A stretch of 64,000 nucleotides of DNA from Aptenodytes patagonicus (Eukaryota; Chordata; Aves; Sphenisciformes; Spheniscidae), in assembly GCF_965638725.1 (NCBI RefSeq), contig NC_134974.1:2874143-2938142 (forward strand). The letters run 5' to 3'. Position 1 is the first letter of the stretch; each line of letters begins with the position of its first letter. Below the pieces are notes generated by a model. It saw only the letters and a list, made by a program, of their open reading frames with translations. It had not been told where the DNA came from and did no database searches. Below, piece by piece: positions 41,786 through 55,355 of this stretch. The translations under genes were made by a program, and so were the position numbers.

Positions 41786-44700
41786 GGACGGGCCCGGGCC
41801 CAGGCCGCCTCTCCCTCCCTCCCCCCCGCCCCCAGCGCGGCCCGGTACCGGGCAGGGGCAGCGCCAGGAGAGGCCTCCGGTGCCCGGGGGATGGGGGCCT
41901 AGGGGGGGGGCCGCAGTACCGTGGCGGCGGGGCCCAGCCGCTCCCCTCGGCAGCCCGCGGAGCCGCCCCCCCGCCCCTCGGGCCGGCGGCCCCTCGCCGC
42001 CCTCCCCGCCCCAGCCGTTCCCGGGGCCTTGCGGGGGAGGACAGGGCCGTTCCCCGAGCGGCGGTTGCTGGACTTTCGACCGAGAGGCTTTAAAAAGCCG
42101 GGAGCTCCCCAGCTGCGGGGGAGGGCCGGGAGCGGGGGGAGGCCGGAGCCGGGCCGCGGGAGCTGCCGGGCCGCAGCGGCATGTGCCGGTAACGGGGAGG
42201 GAAGAACCGAGCGGGGGTTAGGGGCGAGCGGCGCAGCGAAGCCTCAGCCGCCTTCGGATAACCCTGTTTTGGTGATTCAGTGCTGTATTTTGGGAGCTTT
42301 AAGCTTAACTTCTGGGAGAGCCTGAACCGTTTATTTTTTAGTATTTAATCCAAGCGTAGGGCAGCGCGGCTGTAGAGCTCGGGACGGAGCAGCGGAGCGC
42401 TCCGGCACTGGGCCCGGCTTTCCGAGCAGGCTCTCGCCTGGGAGATAAGCTAGTCTTAAGGAGCTGGCGGGGAGGAGACGCGCGCTCCGATTGTGAGTAA
42501 ACGCGAAGGAGAAGGTATGGGCTGAATTTTTAAAAGAATAACCCAGTTCAGATGACCTTCCCTTGGCTTTTTTATTAAGGTTTATCACTTAACCCGATCC
42601 AGTTTCTGGAGGACTTGCTATACTAAGAGAGCAAATCGAGGTTTAAGGTGTTCTGAGCACCCTGCCCCGTCGCCTGGGTTTGTGAGGGCGGCATTAAGTC
42701 CTGCTGGTAAGAAGGGAACAGGGGAGTTAGTTCTTCAGGAATGGTGTCTTTAAAAAAAGAAATGACCTAGAGAGCGCAGGGTGAGTTCCGGACTTTCTTT
42801 TTCCTCCTCCCCATGTCAATAAATTATTAAGTAGGAAAAAAAAAAAAGAAGGTTTTGGGGGTAAAAAAATTGGGTGGCTTCTGGCAAGTCGACCAGCTTT
42901 AACACTGACCGCCGATACCCGACTCTGGCAGTTTGGCTTCCCGCTACAAGAGCCGTACGTGAAACTCTCTGTAGGAGCTTCCGTGGTTTTGTTGGGTAGT
43001 TTATTTAAAAAGTCAAGGAGAAAAGGGGATAGAAGACTTCTTAAAAACACTCTCGCTTGGCTGCTGTTTGAATCGTGGATATAAGCAAGACCAGAAGAGC
43101 TCCTCGCTAAGGTGGGTGTTCCTGTATGTATATTCCTCCCCCCCCCCCCCCCCCCAACGTACTAACGATTCGCTCATCCCTCCTCTCCTGTAAGGAGCCG
43201 CTCGCGTCAGCCTTGTGCCGTCGGGACGGATCGGGAGAGGCTCCGTCCTCCGCGCATGGAGCCCGGCCTCACCGAGATTTACATCTCGGGACCGATGGGC
43301 GCCCGCCTGCGTTAATAACTCTGCGGTTGGCCCGATTGTCCTGGCTCGGAAAAGTTTGGGAAGCTTGGCTGCAGGTGAATCCTGATCGGGCGTCCTTTTG
43401 CTGATGGAAAGGGCGAGATTGGTAAAGCCGGCTGCCCGGTGCCTTCCCGATGAGCTGCTGGGTGCGATCCAGGGCTCCGGAGGGGACCTCGTGGCGCTGC
43501 CCGGCTGACGTCGGTGGCAGCGCGTCCCCTGCCCGCGCTCCCGTTTCCATGGCTCGAGCATCGCGTGCGGTTACGTGCTGGCGTAGGGGAGGCTGAGGGA
43601 GAGCCCGCGGCGCTGCTGGGAGTTTCCAGCTTTGGGATTTTGTTTAGGATTTTCCTCTGCTCCCCGTCGGCGTGCGGTGGCTCGGGTGCTGTTCCCTGCT
43701 CGTGGTGGGGGTGCTCCGTCTCAGCACCCCGGTGGTAACCGGAGAGGGGTGTTTCTGCGGGGTCCCTTTGCCGGGCGTTAGTGGAAATCAAGGCTGCGGT
43801 TGCCACTCAGTGGCAGAAATTAGACTGGGGGATTAATTGAGGTGGCAGGAATTAGACGGGGTGATGAATTGAAGTGAAAAGCACTTTCTGCACTTAAAAA
43901 TCCCCCTCCCCCCGCTAAAGCCGTGCACCAAAAAAAAAAAAAAAGCAATCCTACCCTGAAACAACTGCTAGCAGAACTATTTTTGCATCTGGCTCGTTCT
44001 CGTGGGGTTACAAATACTTTGTCCGGTGACGCAGCGTGGCTGAACGCTTCCTCCTCCTCCGGCCTTCCCTGCCGTGGGGTGTCCGGGGATGGCCGTGCAC
44101 GCTCGTCTTCTGCCGCTGAAATCAAGTGTGTTTTGCTGGGCTGGGACGGGTGGGTTTGCTGTAATTAGTGGTGGGTTTAGGATTTTTTTTTTCCCCCGCC
44201 CTACGGGCGTTATTGTACTGGCTCAGACCCGCTGCCCCCTCACCAGCGCTGACCCAGATACAAAGTGCTACAGAAGGAAGGTAAAAAAAAAAAAAGCCAA
44301 ACCTCCAAAGAGGACAATTACGGATTAATCTTATTTCTTCTCAGCTCCCTTCGATGGTTTCATCCTCTGCGCAGCAGGAACCGTTTATATCCCCCCTTTT
44401 CTCATTAATCCGCCTTGTCCTGTAGCGAGTTTGTCAGCTGAGGTTACCTGTCCTGCGGGTGCGATGCCTTGAGATGACGAGTGTGCTGGGATGGGTGTCG
44501 GAGTGGCCACGCCGCGGTCACCGCCCCATCCGTCTGCCAGCCGGGGAATCGGGAAGATTTGCCGACCGTGTGGCCAGGTATTTGGTCCCACAAAAGAGGA
44601 GCAGCCGAGTGGCCTTGGCCAGCAGCTCGCGAGCCTGCGGCCCGTCCGGTGCGGTCCCGGGCTCCCGGGAGAGGAGCCGGCTGCGGGCGGAGGTTTGGGG

Positions 44701-47700
44701 CCAGGACTACCGTCCCGACCGACGGGATCCGTGCCCGCCGCTTGCCGTGCGCGTGCGATGAGCTGTGGGGCGGCTGAGCTCTCTTCCGAAGAAGGAGAGG
44801 AGAAGAAACCCGTGTTTGGCGTGACGGCGACCGCAGGAGCTGTCGGGAGGAGAGCTGGGTGAGCCGGGCAGCCGGAACCACTCGAGACCAACTGCTTTTT
44901 GCAAAGGCAGTTTCAAGTTGAAGGTGTCTGAAGAGGAGAGGAAGAAATCTCCTGGTTAACTGCTGCTGGGGCGGTGAAACCAAAGCGTTTGGCTGTTTGT
45001 TTCTGTTTGTGTTTCCTTCTCTTTGATAATCGAGCGCGTTGGGAAAGTTGGTGTTTGGGTTCTGGTTCCGCCTCGGGCTTCACGCGTCTGCCGAGGCTCC
45101 GCCGTGCGGTTCATCCTGCTCTGCCGCGGCCGGTCCTCGCCCGAGTTGAGCAGGATCAGGTCTGGTCTGCAGCAAAAACGCGACTAGGTGTCTCCCTCGC
45201 ATCTGTTTGCAGCGCGCCGGGCGGAGGAGGCTGGGATAGGGCTGCTCCGGAAAATTCACCTCAAAGCCAACTTTTGACTCGAAGTTGGTATTTGTGACTT
45301 CTCTGCCCATCCGGGCAGGAATGTGCTGTCAGGAGGTGGGTTTTTGTGGTAGTTACCCGAACTTCAGTGGCAAAAATCCCCGGCATCCGCATGGGTGAAG
45401 TCAGATGTTTGAGTAAGGCTCAGACTGATTAACTGAAGAGCTTTGTAGGCACCAAAAGCTTGTTTTTCCTGTTCACCTTAAATTATTCTAATGATCCTGG
45501 AGCGCTGTGGAAGGTCTCCTGAGTGGGTGCGATGTGCTGCTTGTTTGTGCCGAGGGTGGGCAGGGGTCTTCGGGGACGCGTGTGCGGGGTCTTGTCACTT
45601 CTGCCCCGGTACGGGAGAGCCGGGGCGCGATCGGCTAGCCGGGGCGCGGGCCGCTCCTCGTCTCCTGCTGGGAGATCTTTCCTGCTCCGTACGCTCGGGA
45701 TGGGGGACGTTCCTTGAGGAAAATCAAAGGATTTTAGGTTTGGGTTTTTTTTTTTTTTTAACGTATGTGCGCAGCAAAGAGCTCCAGCCTTCCGATCCTG
45801 TGGGTTTGGGGCGGGAGGAGAGCCAAACACGAGGGGGAAGCAGGGATCTCTTCCAAGTAGCGGCCGCTGGAATCCCCTCCTTGAAAATAAATTTAACAGC
45901 TTCTTGTGGTTTTGGGTGGTGCAGCTGTAAGAAACTGCCCCCCCGGGACTCAGTACTTCCCCCCCCACACACATAAAGTCTCTTTCTGCTGAATCTCTTC
46001 TTGTTGTGTTGAGGCAGCACAATGTCAAATTGCCCCCCCCCCCCCCTTTTTTTTTTTGCCTCCCTGAAAGAAAAAATGCAATGTAATTCCAGGGTGGTTG
46101 GTACTAAATAATCAAAAGGTGGCGTCTGCCTAATTTCTGCCTTGGGTTTATGCAATTCAGCGCTTGGCAAACCCGACCGCAGAAAAATGAGCCATTTGAA
46201 ATGAAGCTGCTATAAAAGAGGGTCCCAGGGAGCGGCTCCCGGCGCTTGCCCTTGCCCAGGTTCGGGTGGTTCCTCCCGGTTTTGTGGTGCGGGGGCAGGT
46301 GGAACGGGCGCTGCTTTGGGGACAGGTCGGCTTTCTGGGGCTGCCCCTGGAAGACGCTGTGGCGTAAATATCCAGGCAATTAGCTGATAAGTGGCTGTGT
46401 GGGTTTACGTTCAGTTTTTTTATCTCGGAGCTGCTTGCAGGATGCTGGGAAGAAAGCAGAGACGAAAGCAGAGACGTTGCCTTGCACCGCCCGTGCTTGT
46501 TTCTTGTGAATTTTACTTTGCGCAGGAATATTTACAGCTCCCACTGCAAAACCCCGGACCCGAACGCGTGCGCAGCACCTACAAAACCCGGCGGTGGGGT
46601 GGGAGCAGAGGGAGGGCTGTGGGTGCCGCTCGAGCCACCGGGCTGTAAAACGAGCGGCGCGTGGGTTCGTTTACCGGTCGACACCGGTGCCACGGCACCA
46701 AAACTGGTCTGGATGCGGCCAAGGGGCACCGGGGACTTTACCGTCAGCTTGAAATGCGGCTTTCGGCAAACGCTTTGGTTCCTCTCGGTGTTTATTCTGC
46801 TCGCGACAGCGACCAGCAAGACTAAGGATTGTTCGTCTTAGGTTTTTTTACACTTTTATTCTGTGTTCATGCAATTACCATGTGCTGCCTGTTGATATTC
46901 TGTTGTGATGCAGCCGCAGCTCCTGGTAAAGGCCTCTCCAAAACTTGGCTTTCTCAGGGTTTACAAGACCGGAGAAAATCTGTTCCCTCTCCTGGGATGT
47001 GCTGGGCTGCAGCCCAGCGCACTCCGACTTCTCTGCGGAGCTGATGTGGCTCGGCCGCCGGGGCAGGAGGAGCCACCGGAGAAGAACTGGGGTGCTGTAT
47101 TCTGATTTTTCTCCCCTCTCTCCTGCATGGAGATGGCTACAGGCTGTTTGTACCAAGAAATACCTTCACTAGAAGCTGCGTTTATATGACTTTTCTACTT
47201 GGGGGTTGGAACCTATACGGTATATAGTACCATCTCCTCCCCAGCTGGAGCAGTCAGAGCTGTGTCAGACTGATTTCAGTCACTCAACGCATTTTTAATT
47301 TAAACTACTTGCATTTTACAATAGGAATTTAAAACCCTGCTGGTGCCCTGTTAGATGGGTGGCTGCCGGAGTGGAGGCGGGCCCCGTCGAGGGCTCCCCG
47401 TTCCTCCGCCTGCCTGGGGCCAGAGCGTGAGTCACGGGCTGTGCCGGGAATAGATGGGAGATTCCTGCCGGTGTCCCGTGTTTACGCCGCCACCTCACTG
47501 TTTTGGGAACCGTAACCAAGCAAAGCCGCTCCGTGGTGACGCCGGCTGGGCTCGGGTGAGCTCCCTGGAGGGGAGAGGCAGCCATGGCCCGGTTCCGCAC
47601 GGAGCAGAGAGCCACCGATTTCGGGGCTGGACCCTGTCTGGAAGACCGCAGGGGTGGTATCAGGCTGCGATCTTGCCTCTCCTGCAGCCTCTGGTCCGGC

Positions 47701-48899
47701 GTCCCGCAGGGGAGGAGGATTCCTGACCCGGTTAAACTAACGAGGGCCGTCGTTTTAGGGTATATCCGTGATGCAACGATGGCGTGACTCCCCTGTATGG
47801 CACGCGTGCTGGCACGCCGAGGGTGTACCCGGGGCAGGTGCCATGGGTGTTACCGCTGGCCCTGAGCCTGAGACACGCTGCAGGCGCTTAAATGCGTTTC
47901 GGGGGTCCGAAGCCCCCTCCAAATAGCTCTGGGGGGGTGCCCCCGGGTCCGTGCATCGCTCCCAGTGCCCAGCAAGCTGTGTGGTGCAGTTCACTCCTAA
48001 CCCAGTCGCTGCGTGCCCCGAGCAACTGGGGTTGCCGAACGGCTCGTCACCGGTTCCTGGCGTGCCTGGTGGCTGACTCCGTGCAGTGGCACGGTGCCCT
48101 CCCCAGGCGTGGGACACCTTAACGTCACCCGCTTCACTGTGACAGCGCTGGATCCCCGAAGGAGGCCGGACAAGGGCCGCAATTCCTGCGGGTCCCTCCT
48201 CTTTTCAGCCGGGTGCGTGGCTCCCTGAAGCCATCGGTGCCGCTGAAAGAGAGCCGGCTGACGGCAGAGCGATGAAGAACTTCCCCGGGGGGGGGTGGGG
48301 GGGGGCCGTAACCGGGTGAGAAACCTGCTGAGACGAGGAGGGTGAGCCCCGAGTCGGCCGCTGAAGCCAGTCTGACGAGGCTCGCTCTCCTCTGACTTTG
48401 AAGCCGAACAGGTCGGGGCCTGCCGAGCGGCTGATTTGCTTCTCCCTTGATGTTTTCGGCACGATACTGGTGACTGCGCCGAATGGCTTCGTGCGGTTAA
48501 TGCCCGCTGGTACGGCAGCGGAGGGTTTAGCTAGGGCTGTCGAGCCGCCCGCTCGGCTTTGCTGGGGGATGCGGGGACTTGTTTTGCTGGGGTAGAGGAC
48601 ATCGGTTCTCGCCTGGGTTGTGGTCTGGAGCCCTGCCACTGGGTGCTGTAGCTCGTAGGCGTTTCTGCCAGACGGTGTTTGGGTTCATAAGTTAACATGG
48701 CAGAGACCTGTCGGTGCTGGCAGAGCCCGGTGCCGTCGGTCTGGTACCCAACCCTCAATTTTTGGTGTAAGATGCTCCGGCAGAGGAGAGGACGAGTTGC
48801 TGCCGAGCGTGGCGATGTGGTGGAGGGATGCAAGAGTGGGGTTTTTAATCAAGTATTGACGGGGAAGGGATTAAAGCCTGTTGGCCCTCTTTCTTCTAG
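41786..48899 (+). other. DEDD: DEDD intron 1
   Basis: Seven kilobases of non-coding sequence, less GC-biased than the rest, with A or T runs (42837, 43930, 45743, 46045). It ends with TTCTTCTAG at 48899. No internal exon is convincing. Confidence 0.6.
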
Positions 48900-48953
48900 G
48901 GTTGCGGCGCTAAGAGGAGCCCCCGGCTCGGCGCGTGCTGGCAGCGGCGGAAG

Positions 48954-51900
48954 ATGGCCGCCTTCAAACGGAGCCGAGCGCAAGCCTGGCCGGAGGAACG
49001 GGGCGACCGGGAGCACGGGCTCTACAGCTTGCACCGCATGTTCGACATCGTGGGCACCCACCTGACCCACCGGGACGTGCGGGTGCTCTCCTTCCTCTTC
49101 GTGGACGTGATCGACGATTACGAGAGGGGGATGATCCGCAGCGGCCGGGACTTCTTGCTGGCGCTGGAGCGGCAGGGCCGCTGTGACGAGACCAACTTCC
49201 GACAGGTGCTGCAGTTGCTGCGGATCATCACTCGCCACGACCTGCTGCCATACGTCACCCTCAAGCGGCGACGGGCCGGTAAGTGATGCCACTGGCAGCC
49301 TGGCCCGCTCCCTAACGAAGCCTGCTTCGTTATTCAGCCGTCTGCCGTTTCTCCTCCGCTGACACCCTGGAGGCGGGGTGGTTAAAGGACCCCGAGGCCT
49401 GTAAGGACAAACGGCTGCCAGGACAGCAAGGAAATGCAGGCGGGGAAGGCAAAGAGGTATTTTATAGGGTTTTAGCAAGCGCCCACGCACGGTTTTGGGG
49501 GGGTTAAAGCCTCGTTTTGTTTCTGGCAAGCGCCGAGGTCTCCTTCTTTCTTCAGCGGCGGCGAACTGGGATTCCTGCTGCGTGCGGTGCAGCTCTGTGA
49601 CTCCCAGCTCTCCCAGCTCCCGCTGCTCATCTCTAGGTTTTAGGGAAATGCTCCTTTCGGCCCAAAGTCCCGCCTGGGGTGAGATGCCGTGGGCAGCCCC
49701 AGGGCCGTGCCGGGGAGCGAGAAGGAGCCGGGAGGGTCCGGGGAAACTGGCGGCTGCTGTGCTCGATGTGCCGTTGGCTTCGGGGGAAACCCGCTCGTCC
49801 TCTTGGGGCCGAGGCAAGTTTGGGAAGGTGACCGATGCCCTCCTCAAGCTGGTGCTGTCAGTCCTGCGGTGTGCGGTATGCAGAGAGGCTGGAGCGAGAA
49901 ACCCGTGTCCAAATTCAGATATTTTTTTTTCCCCACCCATTTTCCAGTGGGATGCCCCCAAACCCTCCTCTTTGAGCCACCCTTTTTTCCCCTTGCTCTC
50001 TCCTGGCTCGGACACCCCAGCAGTGACATGGCCCTTCGGATCTGGGTAATTTGGTGGGTTTTCGGTCACTTCACGGAGCTGCCAGGCTGAGGTGACCCCC
50101 TGCCCTCCCACTGGCACGGCCCCGTGCCTTTTTTTGACTAAAAACCTCGATTTACAGTTCAAAGAGCCTAACCCAGATTAACCAGAACCGGAGGAGTCAC
50201 GAAGGAGAGAGCACTTGTTGCAGGGGATGCGTAAGGCAAGCCGCTCCGGCAGGATTCAACCTCTGAAATTTGCATCTTCGCTTTAAATTAGGATAATTGG
50301 GCTTTCTTGGCAGTTCCAGGCTGCTGAGTCTCCCCGGTTTCTGCTCGCATCGTGGGCAACAGTGCTGTTCCCCGCCAGCGCTTGGGAAAGCGGTGAGCGC
50401 AAGTATAGGCAGGCATTAAAAACTCCCCGTTTTTGGGGGGTGAGAGGAGGGACGGCAGCGCTGGTGTGAACAAACCCTTTGAGCCGGGGCTGTCGCCGGG
50501 AGCGCGGCCTCTGTCCTGCCAGGGGGGAAACTGGGTCGGGCGGCTTGAAAATCAACAGGGTGTTTTATTTTTTTTGCTCGGTTGCTTCTTAACCAGCATC
50601 GGGCCGGGGAGGGGCTGGGGACCCTGCGTTTGGTGGCAGCTGCTGCCTTGTGCCGCTCCGAAACGCCAGAAACTTCCAGTCCTGATGGACCTTGTGGGGT
50701 GGAGCCTGAGTGCAGGGCAGCCCTGCCTGCACCTATGCCCTGCCTGCACCTATAACCCTGCCTGTGCAGGCTCCGACCAGATGCCGTGAGGATTTTCCCG
50801 TTATCCGGCCTTTTCTGGGAGCCGGGAGCGTGCGCTCTGCCCTGTGTGCCGCTCACGGACGTGGCTCTGTCGGGGATGGATCCCAGCCTGTTCCCCTGCC
50901 GTCGCTGCCAGCTCTGCTGCCCGCAGACCCCCTTGGCAGAGCAGCCGGCACCGCAGCTCGGTGCAAGCAGGGTGTAGGAGGCCGTTTACCGGTGCCAGTG
51001 TAACCTTCCGGCGCTCTTTCTCTGCACCAAGCCAAAAAAAACTAGAGGAAAAGGGAAAGCAGCGGGTGGGAGCGTTACACAGACCAGCTGCGCGGTGCTT
51101 GGATTCGGGGAGGTTTCCGGTGATGCCGATTCCACGAGGCGCACGGATGGATCCATGGCTCTGCGTCCCCCGGTTTGCGTAGGGTTTGGGGGTGTTGGAG
51201 CATTTTTTTTTGTGTCTCTTGAGCAGCTTTTTCCTTGTTGGGTGCAAAAATCCAAACTGAAGGGGCAGTTGGCTGCTGTACCTTGGTTGGCTGAAGCCAG
51301 GCGAGCCCTCCCCGTGTCAGGTGCTGGTGTTTTCAGGGTGAAATGGATGGATTGATATTAAAATGCGATACCTGCGTGCGGTCCGGGAGCCGGAGGTCGG
51401 CGTTCACGTCTCCGTACGCCGCCGTCGTGCGAGGAGTGATGGTCCGTACCCGTGAGATCTCGTTCTTGCGATGTCTCCAGCCACGCTTGGGTGCAAACGG
51501 TTTAATTAAATGTGCAAAAATAGCATTTCAAAAAGCTTTATTAAGAAAGGCGCCTTACATGTGGTTTATAATGCGCAGCACTTTGCATTTAAAGGGGAGG
51601 GATTGGTTGGTTAAAGGAAGTCTCCTCCGGACCTAACGAGCTGACGCTCGTTTCTGGTTCCCGCGTCCTTCCAGATCCTGCAGCAGCCAGGAGGTCTCGT
51701 CTCATTCTGCCTCATTCGTATTCATGGCTCTGAAAAGGGGCGAAACCCTGTCCCGAATTAGCTCGGCGAAGGCGGAGAGCGGCGGAGGGAACCGGGGAGA
51801 CCCGGCAGCCTTGGCCGGCTTCGGTCCGGCGGGGATGGGAGGGATCCTGCCCGGGGACGGGCAGTGCTCTGAACTCACCAAACAGGACAAAAACAACTTG

Positions 51901-54112
51901 CAGAAAATGTCCCAGCCCTCAAAAATAACTCGTTTTACCCCATAATCTTTGCTCAGCAGCTGCTTCTGCTCAGCAGCTTGACTCTCCTCAAAACCCCGTA
52001 TCCTGCCAGCGTGTTGCTTCAAAGGTTTGATCTGCTACAGTCGGGCAAATAACGTAGGCTTCACGTTTTGGGCATATGCCAGTTTATCCTAAAGTGTTTC
52101 GAGCAGCCGGGTCCGTCCCAGGGGCCTGGAGCTGCCGCTGTCGTCCCGTCCCCCCCCCCGCCCCGTCCCCTGGCTCTGCTCTGCTGGGGCTGTGGGGGAG
52201 GAGGAGCAGCAGCAGCGGCGGCGGCGGCTGCTCCCCCAGACCTTTTGCTCAGACCGACACGAGCAGCGGGATCTCGTGTAGGGAGCACGGGATGAACCTG
52301 GGGCCGGTCCGAGCGATTGCCGGGTACGTACGACCCGGTACCGTGCTGGCACGGCAGCTGCTGTGGTGCGGGAGCGGCGTTGGAGGTGCTGCCCACCTTG
52401 ACCGGAGTTTCTCCCCGGGGGAATTGCGTGCGTGTGACGCCGCCAGCCTGCTCCAAGTCCGGGTGTTGGGAGTATCTGTGGTAAACAAATGGAAATGGCC
52501 TTTCCTGCGCTGTGGTTGGGAGGATTTGGCTCCCAAACGGAGTTTTTCTAAGAGGACCGGCTGGAGAAACGGCCACTCGGCGTGCAGCTGCGCCTGGGGG
52601 GGGGATGCAGAGCAGCTTAAGCACGTGTTCGCACCCGCCGCGTCGGGAGAGATCTGCCCTGGCCTCCCTCCTAACGGGACCCCCGCGTCCCCTCCGTGCC
52701 TCCTAACGGGACCCCCGCGTCCCCTCCGTGCCTCCTAACGGGACCCCCGCGTCCCCTCCGTGCCTCCTAAAGGGACCCCCGCGTCCCCTCTCTTTTCCAG
52801 TGTGTCCGGACCTGGTGGACAAGTACCTGGAGGAGACGTCCATTCGCTACGTGACGCCCCGAGCTCACAGCGAGGCGGAGCACGGGCTCGGCCACCCCCA
52901 TAAATCAGGTGGGTGCGGATGCCCGCTGCCAGACCTCGGGGTCTGGTCCGTGGGGATTCGGTCTGTGGGAATCCGTCGGGCCCGTCCTGCTTTTGCCTCG
53001 TCTGCTCCCACTGGGAGCCCGGGGACTCGCCTCTGGCTGGCGGCGACGGTTCTGTCGCTGCTGGGGTGACATCTGACCCTGCTGCCCCAATCCCCACAGT
53101 TTGGGGGACGATCGGGTGCGGAGTTTGACATCCCTTCCCTGAACTGTGGTGCTGCGGGGAGGCTCCTCGGTCTCGGGGGTGTAAATTCGGGGTTCCCCTC
53201 TCAGGGCTTGCGCAGGCTCCTGGGGTTGCCAGACACCCCTTGGGACGAGCATCCCGGGACGGGGGGGGGGGACGACAACTGGGAGGTGACAGCGGCGTGG
53301 AGAGGAGGGGAGGGCTGAAGCTGGGTGTCGGGGACGGAGCGGAAGCGCTCAAACACAGATTTGGAGTGCGAGCGGCCCCGAGAGCTTCGGCAGGGCCTGG
53401 GAGGGGGGAGCGGCTCCTCCGAGATGTCCCCAGCCGGGGGGGGGGGGTGGGGGGGGGGCTCAGCGTCCCCTGTCCTCTCCCCGCGCAGTGCCTCCCCACC
53501 ACCCCGTGGTCTGCTGCTCCTCCGCGGGACCCCAGATCTGTACCAAGAGGCCCGGTCGCGGCAGGACCCTCCTCAGCAGCCAGCGCAAGAGGAGGAAGTC
53601 GGCGACGCCGGACCCTAAGGAGAAGCAGACCTGTGGTAAGAGTCTCTTGGGGGGGGTGGGGGGGGTCGGGGGGGGGGGTGTTTGGGGTTCCCGGCCCCAC
53701 GCCGGAGCACTCACCGCCCTCCCCGCTTCCCTCAGACATCCGCCTGCGAGTCCGAGCCGAGTACTGCCAGCACGAGACGGCGCTTCAAGGCAACGTCTTC
53801 TCCAACAAGCAGGACCCCTTGGAGCGTCAGTTCGAACGCTTCAACCAGGCCAACACCATCCTGAAGTCCCGGGACCTGGGCTCCATCATCTGTGACATAA
53901 AATTCTCAGAGCTCACCTACCTCGACGCGTTCTGGCGCGATTACATCAACGGCTCTTTGCTGGAAGCCCTCAAGGGCGTCTTCATCACGGACTCGCTCAA
54001 ACAAGCCGTGGGCCACGAAGCCATCAAACTGCTGGTCAATGTGGACGAGGAGGATTACGAGGTCGGGCGCCAGAAACTCCTGAGGAACTTGATGCTGCAG
54101 ACGGCTCCCTGA
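48954..54112 (+). CDS. DEDD: Death effector domain-containing protein
   Basis: DEDD is a DED protein that shuttles to nucleoli on death-receptor signalling, binds caspase-8/10 and FADD, and restrains Cdk1/cyclin B. Coding exons: 48954-49278 (exon from 48900), 52801-52908, 53489-53635 and 53736-54112; all phases fit and give 318 residues, the human length. The DED spans about residues 25-105 (HGLYSLHRMFDIVGTHLTHR to ITRHDLLPYVTLKRRR). Basic nuclear signals follow (KRRR; QRKRRKSATPDPKEK). The C-terminal half (DIRLRVRAEYCQHETALQ to NVDEEDYEVGRQKLLRNL) is almost unchanged from human. The middle (residues about 125-180) is the variable part. NIT1 and PFDN2 follow directly as in human 1q23.3, which favours DEDD over its paralogue DEDD2. 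Confidence 0.97.
49279..52800 (+). other. DEDD: DEDD intron between the first and second coding exons
   Basis: No exon recognised. A (GGC)n/(AGC)n patch lies at 52200-52230, and a 33-bp repeat (52664-52792) abuts the acceptor. An AT-richer block at 51480-51600 is unlike the surroundings and could be a conserved noncoding element. Confidence 0.55.
52664..52792. repeat. 33-bp tandem repeat, four copies, at a DEDD splice acceptor
   Basis: Four nearly identical copies of 'cctcctaacgggacccccgc' plus 'gtcccctccgtg'. The last copy (with AAAGG for AACGG) runs into the polypyrimidine tract TCTCTTTTCCAG of exon 52801. Confidence 0.95.
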
Positions 54113-54163
54113 CGCCCGGCGGCTGCTCGGTGGGATCCAAGCTTTTTCCTTCTCTTCTTTTTC

Positions 54164-54194
<31 letters not shown>

Positions 54195-55355
54195 CTAAAA
54201 GAAAAGGTAAAAGATGATCGAAACCCCCACCCGGTACTGCGCAACTCTGGGTTTGGAGCCGCGGGGAGCGCCGGAGGCTTACGTGTTTCCTCACCCCTTT
54301 CCTGTCCTGTCACCTCCTCTCTCGCTTTGTTTTCCTTTTTTTTTTTTTTTCTCTCTCTTTTATTTTGTATCCATTAAAAACAAACAAAAAAAAGAGGCAA
54401 AAATCCTGCCTGGGGCGCGTCAGTGATGGGGCTGGGTGAGTCGGGGGGGGGGGGGGGGGGGCCGCTGGGCAGAGGTTTGTACCGGGGTGGGCTCGGCCCC
54501 GTGGTGCCTGCGCCGGATTCAGGGGTGGCTTTTGTCCCCATCCTGCCCTTGTGTCACCATTCCGGGGGGGGGTGGGGGCTCTGTGTGTTGGGGGGGTGCG
54601 CTGTGGGCAGCGTCCTGCCCATTTCTCCCTCAAATAACGCCCCCCCCACCCCCCCCGCCGTCACCTCAGTGGGTTTCTCAGGAGTAAAATTGTCCCCTCA
54701 CCGGGCTGTGTCCCCGCGGCGTCCCCTGGACCATGTGCCTTCGTGTCCCCCTCCCCTGCGGGGGCCGGGGGGGAGGACCCAGCGCCGAGGGATGCCCCGA
54801 AATCTCTCGCCTGTCCCCTCCGCCTCTTCCCTCCCCTCTCTGGCTGGCAACTGGGACAAACTGGGACGGGGGGGCAGGTTGGGGTGGCCTGATCTGCCTG
54901 TTGCCGGCAGCCGAGCCTCTGCCTGCACGTGTTGGAGGGCGGCCGGCAGCGTGCCGTCCTTGGCCGCAGCTCCCTGTTCCCAGAGAGCCACCGAAATGGC
55001 CGGTCCCCCCCGCCCCCAGCCGCTGCCTGTCGTCCCCAGGGGGGATTTTCTTCTATTATTTTTTTTTCCCCCCCAAGCTCCATCCTGGTTTTGTGGTTTT
55101 TCTCCCCGTCTCTGCTCGGCTGCTGGTGGGTGCGGACCCCCTCCAGGGTGGGGGGCAGCCCCCCGGGACTCATGGTGCGTGTGGTTCCCCCCCCCCCCTT
55201 CCCCCACTGGGGCACGCAGCCCCCCTCTGCTTACGGACGATTCTGGCACAACTTGGTGTAATTTCTGTGACTTCTGTATTTTTTAAACTTCAATATAATG
55301 GTCATATTCCCTCTGTAGCTTTCGGGTTTCTTGAAATAAACATCTACTGCAGTGC
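54113..55355 (+). other. DEDD: DEDD 3' untranslated region
   Basis: Begins with long T-runs (54150-54195). An ATTAAA at 54373 could end a short form. An AATAAA at 55335-55340 ends the long form, about 200 bp from the NIT1 stop on the other strand. Confidence 0.65.
55335..55340 (+). terminator. DEDD: DEDD distal poly(A) signal AATAAA
   Basis: Canonical hexamer in an AT-rich context at the border with the convergent NIT1 gene. Confidence 0.65.

Noticed and set aside
47584-47787. Small + strand open frame beginning MARFRTEQRATDFG in DEDD intron 1
   Set aside because: Good start context but no recognisable domain, and only 67 codons; not supported as a gene or exon.
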